A stretch of DNA of 38,084 nt from Pirellulales bacterium. Lineage in GTDB: Bacteria; Planctomycetota; Planctomycetia; Pirellulales; Lacipirellulaceae. Location: assembly GCA_022448345.1 (NCBI GenBank), contig JAKVCB010000023.1, positions 1-38,084 on the forward strand, written 5' to 3'. This document shows, in pieces, positions 16,296 through 24,762 of the stretch (positions within the stretch are counted from its first letter, which is position 1; each line of letters starts with the position of its first letter). The position numbers and the translations under genes were made by a program. The notes below the pieces were generated by a model. That model was not told the origin of the DNA. It searched no databases and saw only the letters and a list, made by a program, of their open reading frames with translations.

Positions 16296-17648
16296 TCACT
16301 CGAGCGAATTAATGACAAGGCCGCTCAGTAGCTTGGGGTAGAAGTAGGTGCTCTTGGCAGGCATCCGTTCGTGGTTGGCTGAAGTCGTGCGGATATCCTC
16401 GAGCGTGGCGGGCATGACCAGGGCGGCGAGCTCAAATGGCGATCCGCCACCCGTTTGTCCCGTGGCATCGCGACCAACAATGTCACCTGATTTCAGCCCA
16501 TCGACCACCTCGTTGATGGTGTGTACATATTTGGGGGTTGGCAGGTTATTCAGGTCCAGGAGTGTATCGATGACCAGCCGGTGAAGAATACTGACGCCCA
16601 GGCTTTGCCATTGTGGGCTATGGTCCCTGGCGACTTGCGCCAATTTGTCAATGCCTGGTTCAGCGATGTTGGCAACCACCCACTTGCCATCTTTTGCAGT
16701 ATAAAAGGCAAGACGATCTTGCACCTGGTTGCGGTCAAGAAGAGCCCACACGCGTGCGGTATCTGCAAGGCCAGTCCCTTCGACCCGGGCGTCAAAGCAG
16801 TTGCCAAGCTTGTTGATAAGTTCTGCTGAACTGATCGGTGGTAGCCCTCGAAAAAGGCGGTGCGTTGGCAGAACGATCATTCCCGGATCGCTCGTCGAGA
16901 CGCACATCATAAGCACCCCGTTTGCCGGATGTTGTGCCGGCAGGTCGCCATTGTGTTCGGCTGCCAGAAGATCGCGGTATGTGCAGGCCGTTTCATACCG
17001 ATGGTGTCCGTCAGCGATAAAAATCGGTTTGGTGCCCATCGTCGCAATGACCTGAGTGATTGTTTCCACATCGGTAACGGGCCAAATCCGGTGAATAACG
17101 TTGAGATGGTCGGTTGCCTCAAGAGGGATGGTTCCGACGATCACCTGCTCCAGGAGTTCTTGCGATCTGTTTTCCGGGTCAGGATAGAGCCCAAAGATTT
17201 GGCTGAGGTTAGCTCGGCATGCCTGCCAGAGTTTAAGCCGATCGACTTTTGCCTTTGGATGGGTTTCTTCGTGTGGATAGATATTCCCTTCACCAAACCG
17301 CTCCAGGCCCACCCGACACATGAATCCGCGTCGTACGTGTTCAACTTGATCTATTTGAAAGACCTGGTGGTAGACGTAGATCGCCGGATCAGCTTCAGTG
17401 AACAGAATGCCTTCGCGCTGCCAGGTTCGAAGTAATCGCCGGGCGCGTTCATACCGATTATTTTGTTCATCATCTCCGGTTTCCTCGCGATTGAGAATCA
17501 GTCGTACGACGTTGGCTTCATGAAGTTCGTAGAGCTGGTTTTGAAGATGGTTGTCGATCACATCATAGGGAGGAGCGACGACTCGGCTCAGGTTACCGAC
17601 GTGTCCGAGGTCGTAACGAATTCCGCGGAAAGCTTGAATATCGGGCAT
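16296..17648 (-). CDS. DUF1015 family protein
   Basis: A 450-residue soluble protein matching the DUF1015 family by its opening (FRGIRYD..RVVAPPYDVI, residues 6-31), the middle stretch IYPHEETHPKAKVDRL and the signature FIADGHHRYETA at 210-221. The length is typical. No enzymatic activity is firmly assigned to the family as far as I know. It is the minus-strand gene immediately upstream of the parS cluster and parB; conservation of that neighbourhood, not visible here, would be needed to infer a link. ATG 17648 is the only good start, since the conserved opening follows directly. Confidence 0.88.
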   Translation of the reverse strand: MPDIQAFRGIRYDLGHVGNLSRVVAPPYDVIDNHLQNQLYELHEANVVRLILNREETGDDEQNNRYERARRLLRTWQREGILFTEADPAIYVYHQVFQIDQVEHVRRGFMCRVGLERFGEGNIYPHEETHPKAKVDRLKLWQACRANLSQIFGLYPDPENRSQELLEQVIVGTIPLEATDHLNVIHRIWPVTDVETITQVIATMGTKPIFIADGHHRYETACTYRDLLAAEHNGDLPAQHPANGVLMMCVSTSDPGMIVLPTHRLFRGLPPISSAELINKLGNCFDARVEGTGLADTARVWALLDRNQVQDRLAFYTAKDGKWVVANIAEPGIDKLAQVARDHSPQWQSLGVSILHRLVIDTLLDLNNLPTPKYVHTINEVVDGLKSGDIVGRDATGQTGGGSPFELAALVMPATLEDIRTTSANHERMPAKSTYFYPKLLSGLVINSLE

Positions 17649-18033
17649 TATTGGATCGAAGAGTGTGAAATCGAGTGAATCGGACCACGATTCAACTGGA
17701 TTGGTGGGTGTGAACTACGATTGCAGGTCGTAGAAAAAGCAGACTAGAAGGATTGTTTCCGGTGTTTGACCGAGTTGTCAAACCCCCCCCAAGCTATCAA
17801 ACCCGAAGCCCAGCCCACCAAGCCGTCTTCCGGGGAAGGGAAGCACTGGGGTTTCCGACGATGTTGTCCCCTGTTCTCAGCTGAAGATCCCGTGCAGCAG
17901 CGGAAGGGAGACCGTCCTTCACTCCTTCACTTAGAGTTGCAACGCTGGAGTACAGACGGACCCTTGCCGGTAAAACCGGGTAAGGACCGATGTGGCCGAC
18001 TTCCAATGCGGCCAAAGTTGGCCAACCCGATTG
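17649..18033. other. intergenic region downstream of ahcY, 385 bp
   Basis: No gene recognised. It contains a run of eight or more C residues around 17785-17793 and an imperfect hairpin near 17963-17990 (CCTTGCCGG, TAAAA loop, then CCGGGTAAGG). Neither is followed by a T-run on the minus strand, so no intrinsic terminator for ahcY can be claimed. Confidence 0.45.
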
Positions 18034-19389
18034 CTAGTAACGATAATAGGTCGGTTTGTACGGTCCCTCGACGGGAACGCCGATGTAGTCTGCTTGTGCC
18101 GGGGTCATCTTGGTCAGTTTGACACCAAGTTTTTCGAGGTGCAGACGGGCAACTTCCTCATCAAGCGATTTGGGAAGTACATGGACCCCGACTGCGAATT
18201 GATCGGTATTTTGCCACAACGCAAGTTGCGCTAACACCTGATTTGTAAAGGAGTTACTCATTACAAAGGATGGGTGGCCAGTTGCACAACCAAGATTCAC
18301 GAGTCGACCTTCGGCCAGGATCACAATCGACTGACCGGTTGATTTGAAGGTGTATTTGTCGACAGTTCCAACTTCAGCCGGCTTGATTCGGTCTTTCGTG
18401 GCACGATTTGCGGCCACTTCGTCTTCCAGCCAGGCGATATCGATTTCCAGATCGAAATGGCCAATATTGCAGACAATCGCGTCATTTTTCATGCACACCA
18501 TGTGTGCCCCGGTGATGATATCGCGATTGCCCGTGGTGGTAACAAAGATATCTCCTTCTGCAACGGCTTCTTCCATCGTTGTGATTTCGTATCCTTCCAT
18601 GGCTGCCTGGAGTGCCAGGATCGGATCGATTTCGGTAAGAATCACTCGAGCACCAAGACCACGCATGGACTGAGCGCATCCTTTGCCAACATCTCCATAC
18701 CCGGCAATGACCACGACCTTGCCGGCGACCATGACATCAGTGGCCCGCTTAATGCCGTCGGCAAGTGATTCGCGGCACCCGTACAGGTTGTCGAACTTGC
18801 TCTTGGTTACCGAGTCGTTCACGTTAATCGCCGGTACCTTGAGACTCCCCTTTTGATGCATCTGGTAAAGCCGATGGACACCTGTGGTGGTTTCTTCCGA
18901 AAGCCCCCGAATATCGCCTAAAAGTTCGGGAAAACTCTCGTGGACCATGGCTGTCAGGTCACCCCCATCGTCAAGAATAAGGTTCAGGGGCTTGCCGTCG
19001 GGAAAGTGGAGCGTTTGTTCAATGCACCAGCTAAATTCTTCCTCATTCATTCCTTTCCAGGCATAAACGGGGACACCTGCTTTGGCAATGGCACATGCCG
19101 CGTGGTCTTGTGTCGAAAAAATATTGCAGCTACTCCAGGTGACTTCAGCCCCTAGGTCAATAAGTGTTTCGATAAGAACAGCCGTTTGAATGGTCATGTG
19201 AAGACAACCGGCGATTCGTGCTCCCTGCAGGGGTTTTTCTGCCCCATACTTCTGGCGCAAGGCCATCAGGCCGGGCATCTCATTCTCAGCCAGATCAATT
19301 TCCTTGCGTCCCCATTGTGCCAGGTGGTCAAATTCTTCTGGTGTACAATCGAGAACTTTGTAGGCGGGCTTACTTTCAGTTTTCAACAC
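18034..19389 (-). CDS. ahcY: adenosylhomocysteinase (S-adenosylhomocysteine hydrolase)
   Basis: Hydrolyses S-adenosylhomocysteine to adenosine and homocysteine with bound NAD+, relieving product inhibition of methyltransferases. All hallmarks of the 451-residue enzyme are present: [33 protein letters not shown], the Rossmann motif [40 protein letters not shown], and the C-terminal KPTYYRY that reaches into the partner subunit. Translation starts at GTG 19389, supported by AGGAG about 9 bases upstream. The 239-bp leader separating it from trpF holds a small hairpin (CAGGC/GCCTG), but I could not match an SAH riboswitch. trpF is upstream on the same strand. Confidence 0.97.
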   Translation of the reverse strand: MLKTESKPAYKVLDCTPEEFDHLAQWGRKEIDLAENEMPGLMALRQKYGAEKPLQGARIAGCLHMTIQTAVLIETLIDLGAEVTWSSCNIFSTQDHAACAIAKAGVPVYAWKGMNEEEFSWCIEQTLHFPDGKPLNLILDDGGDLTAMVHESFPELLGDIRGLSEETTTGVHRLYQMHQKGSLKVPAINVNDSVTKSKFDNLYGCRESLADGIKRATDVMVAGKVVVIAGYGDVGKGCAQSMRGLGARVILTEIDPILALQAAMEGYEITTMEEAVAEGDIFVTTTGNRDIITGAHMVCMKNDAIVCNIGHFDLEIDIAWLEDEVAANRATKDRIKPAEVGTVDKYTFKSTGQSIVILAEGRLVNLGCATGHPSFVMSNSFTNQVLAQLALWQNTDQFAVGVHVLPKSLDEEVARLHLEKLGVKLTKMTPAQADYIGVPVEGPYKPTYYRY

Positions 19390-19628
19390 TTAACTTTTCT
19401 CCTAGTGGGAAAATTTGCTCCTCAGTTGGCAAAAAGACGTTGGGTCGACTTGTTCGGAACTCAAGCGATAGAGACCCAGGCAAGACCGCCTGATAACAGG
19501 TAGCGACGGTCGAGAACGGGATTGGCCCGTAACAAACGGCATCCAAGCTCTGAAAGATTGTAGTCTCTCAAAGGAAAGAGTGACAAGTGGTTCCCGGTGC
19601 CGTTGTGAGGGAGTAATCGTTGCGGAAA

Positions 19629-20291
19629 CTAAAGGGTAGCAAAAGCAGCAGTTGCTCGTTTGGCAAACGCTTGCATTATAGCCGCGTCTTTTACGCCAGG
19701 GGATTTTTCGACTCCACTGGCGACGTCGACAGCCGTGGGTTGCACCTGCGAGATGGCAGTTGCTACGTTTTCTGGCGTAAGCCCTCCGGCCAAAATAAGC
19801 GGCAATTTTTCATGCCAAGTGCGATTTGAGGCCAGGATGTCCCAATCAGCCGTGTGGCCAGTTCCACCAAATTCTCCCGGAACCAATGAATCGATGAGCA
19901 TCGCGTCCGGTGCCCTGCCAGCCTCGCCGCAAGCCTGCAGATCGTCTTTGAGTGCGTCAATTCCCCCCCGATCCAGGCGCCGCGCCCGAATGATGGTGAG
20001 GTCACTCCGGAGTTGAGTTAAAAAAGCGGCCGGTTCATTGCCGTGGAGTTGGACTGTTTGGATATTCAGTCGCTCGGTCATCTCGTTAATTTCGGCGGAC
20101 ACTTCATCAGCGAACAGGGCCACGACGCGGGCCTGTCCAGCGAGCGAGTCGAGGATAGCCTCGGCACGAGCGGCGGTCACATACCGTTTGCTGGGCCGAT
20201 AAAAGTTCAGGCCGATTGCGTCGACACCTGCTGCAACGGCAGCTTTTGCGTCAACAACATTGGTAATTCCACAAACTTTGATTTGAAACAT
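19629..20291 (-). CDS. trpF: phosphoribosylanthranilate isomerase
   Basis: TrpF catalyses the Amadori rearrangement of N-(5-phosphoribosyl)anthranilate in tryptophan synthesis. The 220-residue TIM barrel shows the catalytic cysteine in KVCGIT (Cys7), GLNFYRPSKRYV, VQLHGNEP, the catalytic aspartate in LIDSLVPGEFGGTGHTADW, and phosphate-binding LAGGLTPENV and VDVASGVEKSPGVKD. The frame continues upstream to 20642, but that part overlaps another gene and has no TrpF character, so ATG 20291 is used. No other trp gene is in the window; isolated trpF genes are common outside Enterobacteria. Confidence 0.95.
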   Translation of the reverse strand: MFQIKVCGITNVVDAKAAVAAGVDAIGLNFYRPSKRYVTAARAEAILDSLAGQARVVALFADEVSAEINEMTERLNIQTVQLHGNEPAAFLTQLRSDLTIIRARRLDRGGIDALKDDLQACGEAGRAPDAMLIDSLVPGEFGGTGHTADWDILASNRTWHEKLPLILAGGLTPENVATAISQVQPTAVDVASGVEKSPGVKDAAIMQAFAKRATAAFATL

Positions 20292-20395
20292 TACACACCT
20301 GGATGCGAGCGGGCTGTTGCATTGTAGCCAGCTTGGTGGTTGAGTCGAGAACCATCGAGGAACCTTCTGGCTGTCGAATGGCCTTCTTACCACTT

Positions 20396-20788
20396 TCAGG
20401 CCGGTTTTCGTAAGGATGGGCTGTTCGAAGACTTGCACCTCACGGGATGTGCTGATTTGGCCGGCTGTGGTTTGGCGGGTTGACTTTTTTCCATCGGCCC
20501 GGGCGGAGGCGACCATGGTGGCTGGGTGATTTGGCTGAAATTGAAGCCACCTGGAGGGTTTGCATTTGCAGGTTGGCTTTGTGTTCGGGCGACCGCAGCA
20601 GGTTGTGGGATGACGTACTCGGTGTGAGCCTCCATCCACCAATTCAGCGGCTCAGGGTCAAGCCGGTCCAAACCAAGTGCCGATGCAAGTCGACAGGGTC
20701 GGATAGCGCGCCTCAACTTGTTGCCTTCAGCAGTGTCCGATGGACTTTCCTGGCTCCACACTTCCAATTCATTCTCGATAACCTTCAT
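20396..20788 (-). CDS. small proline-rich hypothetical protein
   Basis: A 130-residue product starting MKVIENELEVWSQESP at ATG 20788. The first ~70 residues look like a folded domain (LASALGLDRLDPEPLNWWMEAHTEYVIP); the rest is rich in Pro, Gln, Ala and Lys. I do not recognise a family. It is divergent from the AAA ATPase gene, whose ATG (20798) lies only 9 bases away, so both start signals share the same few bases. A TTG at 20809 would create an actual overlap. The proline-rich tail overlaps the unused upstream extension of trpF. It may be a partner of the ATPase; spurious translation remains possible. Confidence 0.45.
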   Translation of the reverse strand: MKVIENELEVWSQESPSDTAEGNKLRRAIRPCRLASALGLDRLDPEPLNWWMEAHTEYVIPQPAAVARTQSQPANANPPGGFNFSQITQPPWSPPPGPMEKSQPAKPQPAKSAHPVRCKSSNSPSLRKPA

Positions 20789-20797
20789 TTTCCAATT

Positions 20798-22708
20798 ATG
20801 AGCAGCCAAGATTTAAATAATTTTGACGAGAAAGTTTTCCCTACCTCTCCCTGTGCAAGGCGGTACTTTCCAGGGGCCTCGATTGAAGAATCTCGTGAAA
20901 GATTGGTGCGATCAATTAGCCGCGGCGGTGGGCCAGGTTTAGTCATTGGAGCTGCGGGCACCGGTAAGACAATGTTACTGCAAGTTTTGGCTGCCCAGTT
21001 TTCCGAACGGTTGGACATAGCGTTCTTGTCGTCGTCCCAGTTGTGTACACGTCGCGCACTGCTACAAGCCATCCTGTTTGAATTGGGACTTCCCCATCAC
21101 TACGCCGACGAAGGCCAGTTGCGCATTGCATTGGCTCAACACCTGCTTTGCAGCGAGCAAAATCCCAACGGTACACTCCTGCTTGTTGACGAGGCCCAGG
21201 CGTTGCCAATTCATTTGCTGGAAGAGATTCGGCAGCTTACGAACGTCGTGCGCAACGGGCAGCCCCGCGTTCGACTGGTGGTTGCTGGGTTACCATACCT
21301 GGAAGAAATTTTAGCAGACCCTCAACTTGAGTCTTTTCAGCAACGGGTTGCCGCGCGTTGCTATTTGACCCCACTTGGGATTGCGGAAACGGGTCAATAC
21401 ATCCGAGCGCATTTAGAGATGGCCGGAATTGACAGTGCCAGTTGTATTGACAGCGAGATTCAGAATGCGGTTTACAATGCCACTGACGGTATTTGCCGGT
21501 TGGTCAGTCAACTTTGCGACCACGCACTGTTACTTGCTGGCGAGAAGCAACTCCAACAACTATCGGTGTCGCTCATCCAGGAGGCATGGGCTGACCTGCA
21601 GCAATTACCCGTACCTGTAGACGTACCTGCCGAGACAAAACCTGTGGCAATAGCGGTTGGTTCGCCGCAGAATGTCGTGGAGTTTGGTGAACTCGAAATG
21701 CCCGGTGACGACTCCGGAATGTGTGACGATTCACTCCCTGATCACGTCCAGCAGGATACCCCGCTTACCCTGGAAACGCCCACTCTAGAAACGGATGCTC
21801 TGGAAACGGATGATTCGGTTCAATATGAAACGACCGGTGGGAGCACAGACGAAAACGGTTGTTTTTGTCCAGTCGATGACGAGGCTTCCTTCGATTCTGA
21901 TTGGCAGTCGGATAGCGATGATACAACCGACAGCGGTCAATCCACTGCGCCCGCTGTTTTGGAACCAGTTGCGGAAGCCGATTCTGTAGAACTCCTGCCA
22001 GAGGCGTTGCCACTGGAAACAAGCGGGCAGGTCATGACCATGCAGGAGAACCCCAATTCTGCTGTCGAAGCTGGGGGATTTTCACCCACACAAGAAACGG
22101 CAAGCGACCCTTTTGCCGAAGAATTTGTCGAAGAGGAGATTGTGTTGGAGGAATTTTCAGCTTTGGGAGACGCATTTTCCGAGCGAACTCCGCGTGTTGT
22201 CAGTCGCGGTGACGACCTTTCTGATTTGGTTCAGGAGATACTTGGTATTGGCAGTGCTCAGAACACCTGTCAGGAGATATCAAGCCGCGAGTCAGATGAC
22301 CATTTGCACTTCCCAACACTGGTTTCATTACCCTGCAGTGCTGTTAATGAGGAATTGACTTTGCCGATTGCAGCTACCGGCAAGCCGGGATTCGACCTGC
22401 CGAACCACCCGCTTCCAGGTGACGCTACGGACCTTGCGGAAGTTGCAAACTTGCCCACATCGGTGACACTCAAATATCCATCGCTTTCCATGCAGCATTC
22501 AGATGAGATCTCCAATAACGCAATGGCCGAGCAGTCTGTCCATGCAGATCAGCGGCAACTGGCTGGCAATGCTGAGCGGCCAATCGGTCCAGACAGGGTT
22601 GGTAATATTTTAATTGTGGAAGACGACTCCGCTGACAGCGGGCAGATCGGTCCTTCTGTCCGACGACAGGAATATAGCCAACTCTTTACCAGATTGCGTG
22701 ACGGATAA
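20798..22708 (+). CDS. ExeA/TniB-like AAA ATPase with long acidic C-terminal tail
   Basis: A 636-residue P-loop ATPase. Residues ~20-280 form the ATPase: an ExeA-type FPGASIEESRERL opening, Walker A GAAGTGKT at 51-58, Walker B TLLLVDEAQ at 126-134, sensor region RVRLVVAGLPYLEE, arginine-bearing FQQRVAARCYLTPL, and a lid with ATDGICRLVSQLCDHALLLA. This matches the GspA/ExeA group of AAA proteins used with secretion or pilus machinery. Residues ~290-636 are low-complexity, Asp/Glu/Ser/Thr/Pro-rich with little Lys or Arg, including repeated LET(P/D) units near 325-340. No transmembrane helix or peptidoglycan-binding domain is evident, unlike ExeA. The upstream frame back to 20480 is antisense to the small divergent gene and is excluded. 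No secretion genes adjoin, so the role is open. Confidence 0.85.
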   Translation: MSSQDLNNFDEKVFPTSPCARRYFPGASIEESRERLVRSISRGGGPGLVIGAAGTGKTMLLQVLAAQFSERLDIAFLSSSQLCTRRALLQAILFELGLPHHYADEGQLRIALAQHLLCSEQNPNGTLLLVDEAQALPIHLLEEIRQLTNVVRNGQPRVRLVVAGLPYLEEILADPQLESFQQRVAARCYLTPLGIAETGQYIRAHLEMAGIDSASCIDSEIQNAVYNATDGICRLVSQLCDHALLLAGEKQLQQLSVSLIQEAWADLQQLPVPVDVPAETKPVAIAVGSPQNVVEFGELEMPGDDSGMCDDSLPDHVQQDTPLTLETPTLETDALETDDSVQYETTGGSTDENGCFCPVDDEASFDSDWQSDSDDTTDSGQSTAPAVLEPVAEADSVELLPEALPLETSGQVMTMQENPNSAVEAGGFSPTQETASDPFAEEFVEEEIVLEEFSALGDAFSERTPRVVSRGDDLSDLVQEILGIGSAQNTCQEISSRESDDHLHFPTLVSLPCSAVNEELTLPIAATGKPGFDLPNHPLPGDATDLAEVANLPTSVTLKYPSLSMQHSDEISNNAMAEQSVHADQRQLAGNAERPIGPDRVGNILIVEDDSADSGQIGPSVRRQEYSQLFTRLRDG

Positions 22709-22760
22709 TTCAGTGATCCCTTTCGGCCGAGTGACTCGTTGACAGGTTAAAATTCCAAAT

Positions 22761-22858
22761 CGAGACAGGTGATTGTTGCTTCTCGTTGAAAGTTCAGAAG
22801 GGCTGCCACTTGCCTCCGCAGGATTTTATTCACTTAGGGTAGTCCCAAACCTGTCTCG
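22761..22858. repeat. separated perfect 10-bp inverted repeat
   Basis: CGAGACAGGT at 22761-22770 is exactly complementary to ACCTGTCTCG at 22849-22858, with 78 bp between. It lies in the 219-bp gap between the ATPase gene and the epimerase gene. It could close a structured RNA leader for the epimerase transcript or be a pair of protein sites. A second, 6-bp inverted repeat (CTTGAC/GTCAAG, 22875-22900) follows. Confidence 0.55.
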
Positions 22859-22927
22859 CCAGAGTTCCCGTGCTCTTGACTTAATGGCTCTATTGTCAAG
22901 GTTCGCGAGCTTGATTATCTTTACCCC

Positions 22928-23872
22928 ATGGCTATTCAACTGGTAACTGGGGGAGCGGGATTCATCGGTTCCCATATTGCGACGGAATTAGTTGCACGCG
23001 GAAAATCGGTCCGCGTGTTCGACAATTTGAGTACTGGTAAGTCGAGCAATATTTCTCACCTGGAAGGGAAGATCGATTTTGTAAAAGGCGATCTGCTTGA
23101 TCGTCAAGCGACTGAAAATGCGTTAAAAGACGTTGAGGTGATCTATCATCAGGCAGCTTTGGCCTCTGTGCCAAGAAGTGTTGCCCAGCCTCTGGACACC
23201 CACGGCCATTGCGTGACCGCAACGGTAAGCCTGCTGGACGTTGCCCGGCAATCGGGTGTGCGACGGGTGGTGTTTGCCAGTTCGAGCAGCGTGTATGGAG
23301 ACCAACCTGTTTCTTCCAAGCGAGAATCGGACCTGCCCTCTCCTATTTCGCCCTACGCAGCCGCTAAGGCTGCTTGCGAGAGTTTTTGTCAAGCCTTTAC
23401 TGCAACGTATGGACTGGAGACGGTCATTCTTCGGTATTTCAACGTTTTTGGGCCGAGGCAAGATCCAGAAAGTGAGTATGCCGCCGTCATCCCAAAATTT
23501 GTGAATGCTATCATGGCTGACAAGCAGCCGACCATTTTTGGCGATGGGTTGCAATCGCGCGATTTTACTTTCGTTTTTAATGTTGTGGCGGCGAATCTTG
23601 CTGCGGCTGATGCCGAAAACGCAGCGGGAAGAGTCTTTAACGCTGCCTGTGGCAAGCAACTCACCCTGCTTGCGGTGATGGATTCGATCAACCGAATTCT
23701 TGGAAAAGAGATTCAACCGCTGTTTTCAGATCCTCGTGTTGGGGACGTCCGTGAAAGTTTGGCGGATATCACAGCTGCCCAAAAAGTTCTTGGGTATTCG
23801 CCGAGCGTTGGATTCGACGAAGGTTTAAAGCAATCTATCGAGTACTACAAAGGTTTGAGTGCGAGGGAATAG
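22928..23872 (+). CDS. NAD-dependent sugar epimerase, UDP-N-acetylglucosamine 4-epimerase-like
   Basis: An extended short-chain dehydrogenase acting on a nucleotide sugar, 314 residues. The Rossmann motif GGAGFIGSH (8-16), the catalytic Ser region FASSSSVYGD (117-125) and Tyr143/Lys147 in SPYAAAKAA are intact. RYFNVFGPRQDPESEYAAVIPKF resembles the WbpP/Gne class, which interconverts UDP-GlcNAc and UDP-GalNAc (or their uronic acids), more than GalE. Substrate choice is inferred from that stretch only. The next gene, a Dpm1-like glycosyltransferase, starts 10 bases after the stop, so the two are almost certainly cotranscribed in a glycan pathway. Confidence 0.88.
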   Translation: MAIQLVTGGAGFIGSHIATELVARGKSVRVFDNLSTGKSSNISHLEGKIDFVKGDLLDRQATENALKDVEVIYHQAALASVPRSVAQPLDTHGHCVTATVSLLDVARQSGVRRVVFASSSSVYGDQPVSSKRESDLPSPISPYAAAKAACESFCQAFTATYGLETVILRYFNVFGPRQDPESEYAAVIPKFVNAIMADKQPTIFGDGLQSRDFTFVFNVVAANLAAADAENAAGRVFNAACGKQLTLLAVMDSINRILGKEIQPLFSDPRVGDVRESLADITAAQKVLGYSPSVGFDEGLKQSIEYYKGLSARE

Positions 23873-23882
23873 GAATGCAGAT

Positions 23883-24611
23883 ATGCCGAGTAATTCCTTG
23901 TCAAGTGCTTGTCCTGTTCTCGTCGCGTTGGCCACTTTTAACGAACGTGACAATCTCCCTTCGTTGGTAGACGCAATTTTTAAAGTGCTTCCCAACGTAC
24001 ATATTCTGGTCGTGGACGATGATTCCCCCGATGGCACAGGCAGGTGGTGTGATGAACGCTCTGCTTCAGAGCCTCGTCTGACGTGTCATCACCGACCAGG
24101 TAAGTTGGGGCTGGGATCGGCAACGATCGCTGCCATGCGTGAGGCAATAGCCCTCGACTATCGCATTATCATTACGATGGACGCTGATTGGAGCCATGAT
24201 CCCAAGAAGATCCCTGACCTCGTCGGTCGGTTGGAAGATGTCGATGTCGCGATTGGATCGCGGTACTGCTCAGGAGGATTGATCAAGGGATGGCCCAGAC
24301 ATCGCCGTATCATCAGTCGGCTGGTCAACATGGCGAGTCGCAGGTTGCTTCGGTTAAAGGTGTACGATTCAAGCGGCGCTTTTCGAGCCTATCGTGTTGG
24401 GGCCCTGGAGCAAATTTCCTTCGATGACATTCGTGCTACTGGCTATGCCTATCTGGAAGAAATTCTTTGGCAACTCCAAAGATCCGGCGCCCGTTTCACA
24501 GAGGTGCCTATTACTTTTGAAGACCGGCATCGGGGGCAATCCAAGGCCGACTGGCGCGAAGCAATCTCCAAAATTGCGACCATTGGTCGCCTGGCGATGA
24601 CCCGTTCGTGA
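23883..24611 (+). CDS. GT2 glycosyltransferase, polyprenol-phosphate mannose synthase (Dpm1)-like
   Basis: A 242-residue GT-A fold enzyme that probably transfers mannose or a related sugar from a nucleotide donor to polyprenyl phosphate. Motifs: LATFNERDNLPSLV at the start, VVDDDSPDGT (donor site), TMDADWSHDP (metal-binding DAD), GSRYCSGG, SSGAFRAYR and FEDRHRGQSKAD. It ends after the catalytic domain without C-terminal transmembrane helices, like soluble Dpm1. ATG 23883 has AGGA at 23871-23874; the GTG at 23859 overlaps the epimerase end. The close coupling with an epimerase suggests a lipid-linked sugar supply for surface glycans or protein glycosylation. Confidence 0.9.
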   Translation: MPSNSLSSACPVLVALATFNERDNLPSLVDAIFKVLPNVHILVVDDDSPDGTGRWCDERSASEPRLTCHHRPGKLGLGSATIAAMREAIALDYRIIITMDADWSHDPKKIPDLVGRLEDVDVAIGSRYCSGGLIKGWPRHRRIISRLVNMASRRLLRLKVYDSSGAFRAYRVGALEQISFDDIRATGYAYLEEILWQLQRSGARFTEVPITFEDRHRGQSKADWREAISKIATIGRLAMTRS

Positions 24612-24762
24612 GCCCTGGCATTCTCGTGGTTTACCTGGTTTGACAACAGGCGAAGCCGGAAACCGGGCTGCGGTTGGCCGCTTTAAATTACAGCTTGTCG
24701 AAGGTAGAATGCGAACTTTCGTAGGTTTCATTCTCTAGATCTTATGGGTGAAGGGGGATCGT

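Noticed and set aside
17766-18122. 118-codon plus-strand frame antisense to the ahcY end
   Set aside because: It overlaps the conserved ahcY C-terminus and has low-quality composition.
19390-19628. SAH riboswitch upstream of ahcY
   Set aside because: Only a small 5-bp hairpin is visible; I could not match the conserved SAH riboswitch core.
22739-22770. TTGACA at 22739 as a promoter -35 for the epimerase
   Set aside because: No -10 box lies at 16-18 bp; the only AT-rich hexamer is too close.
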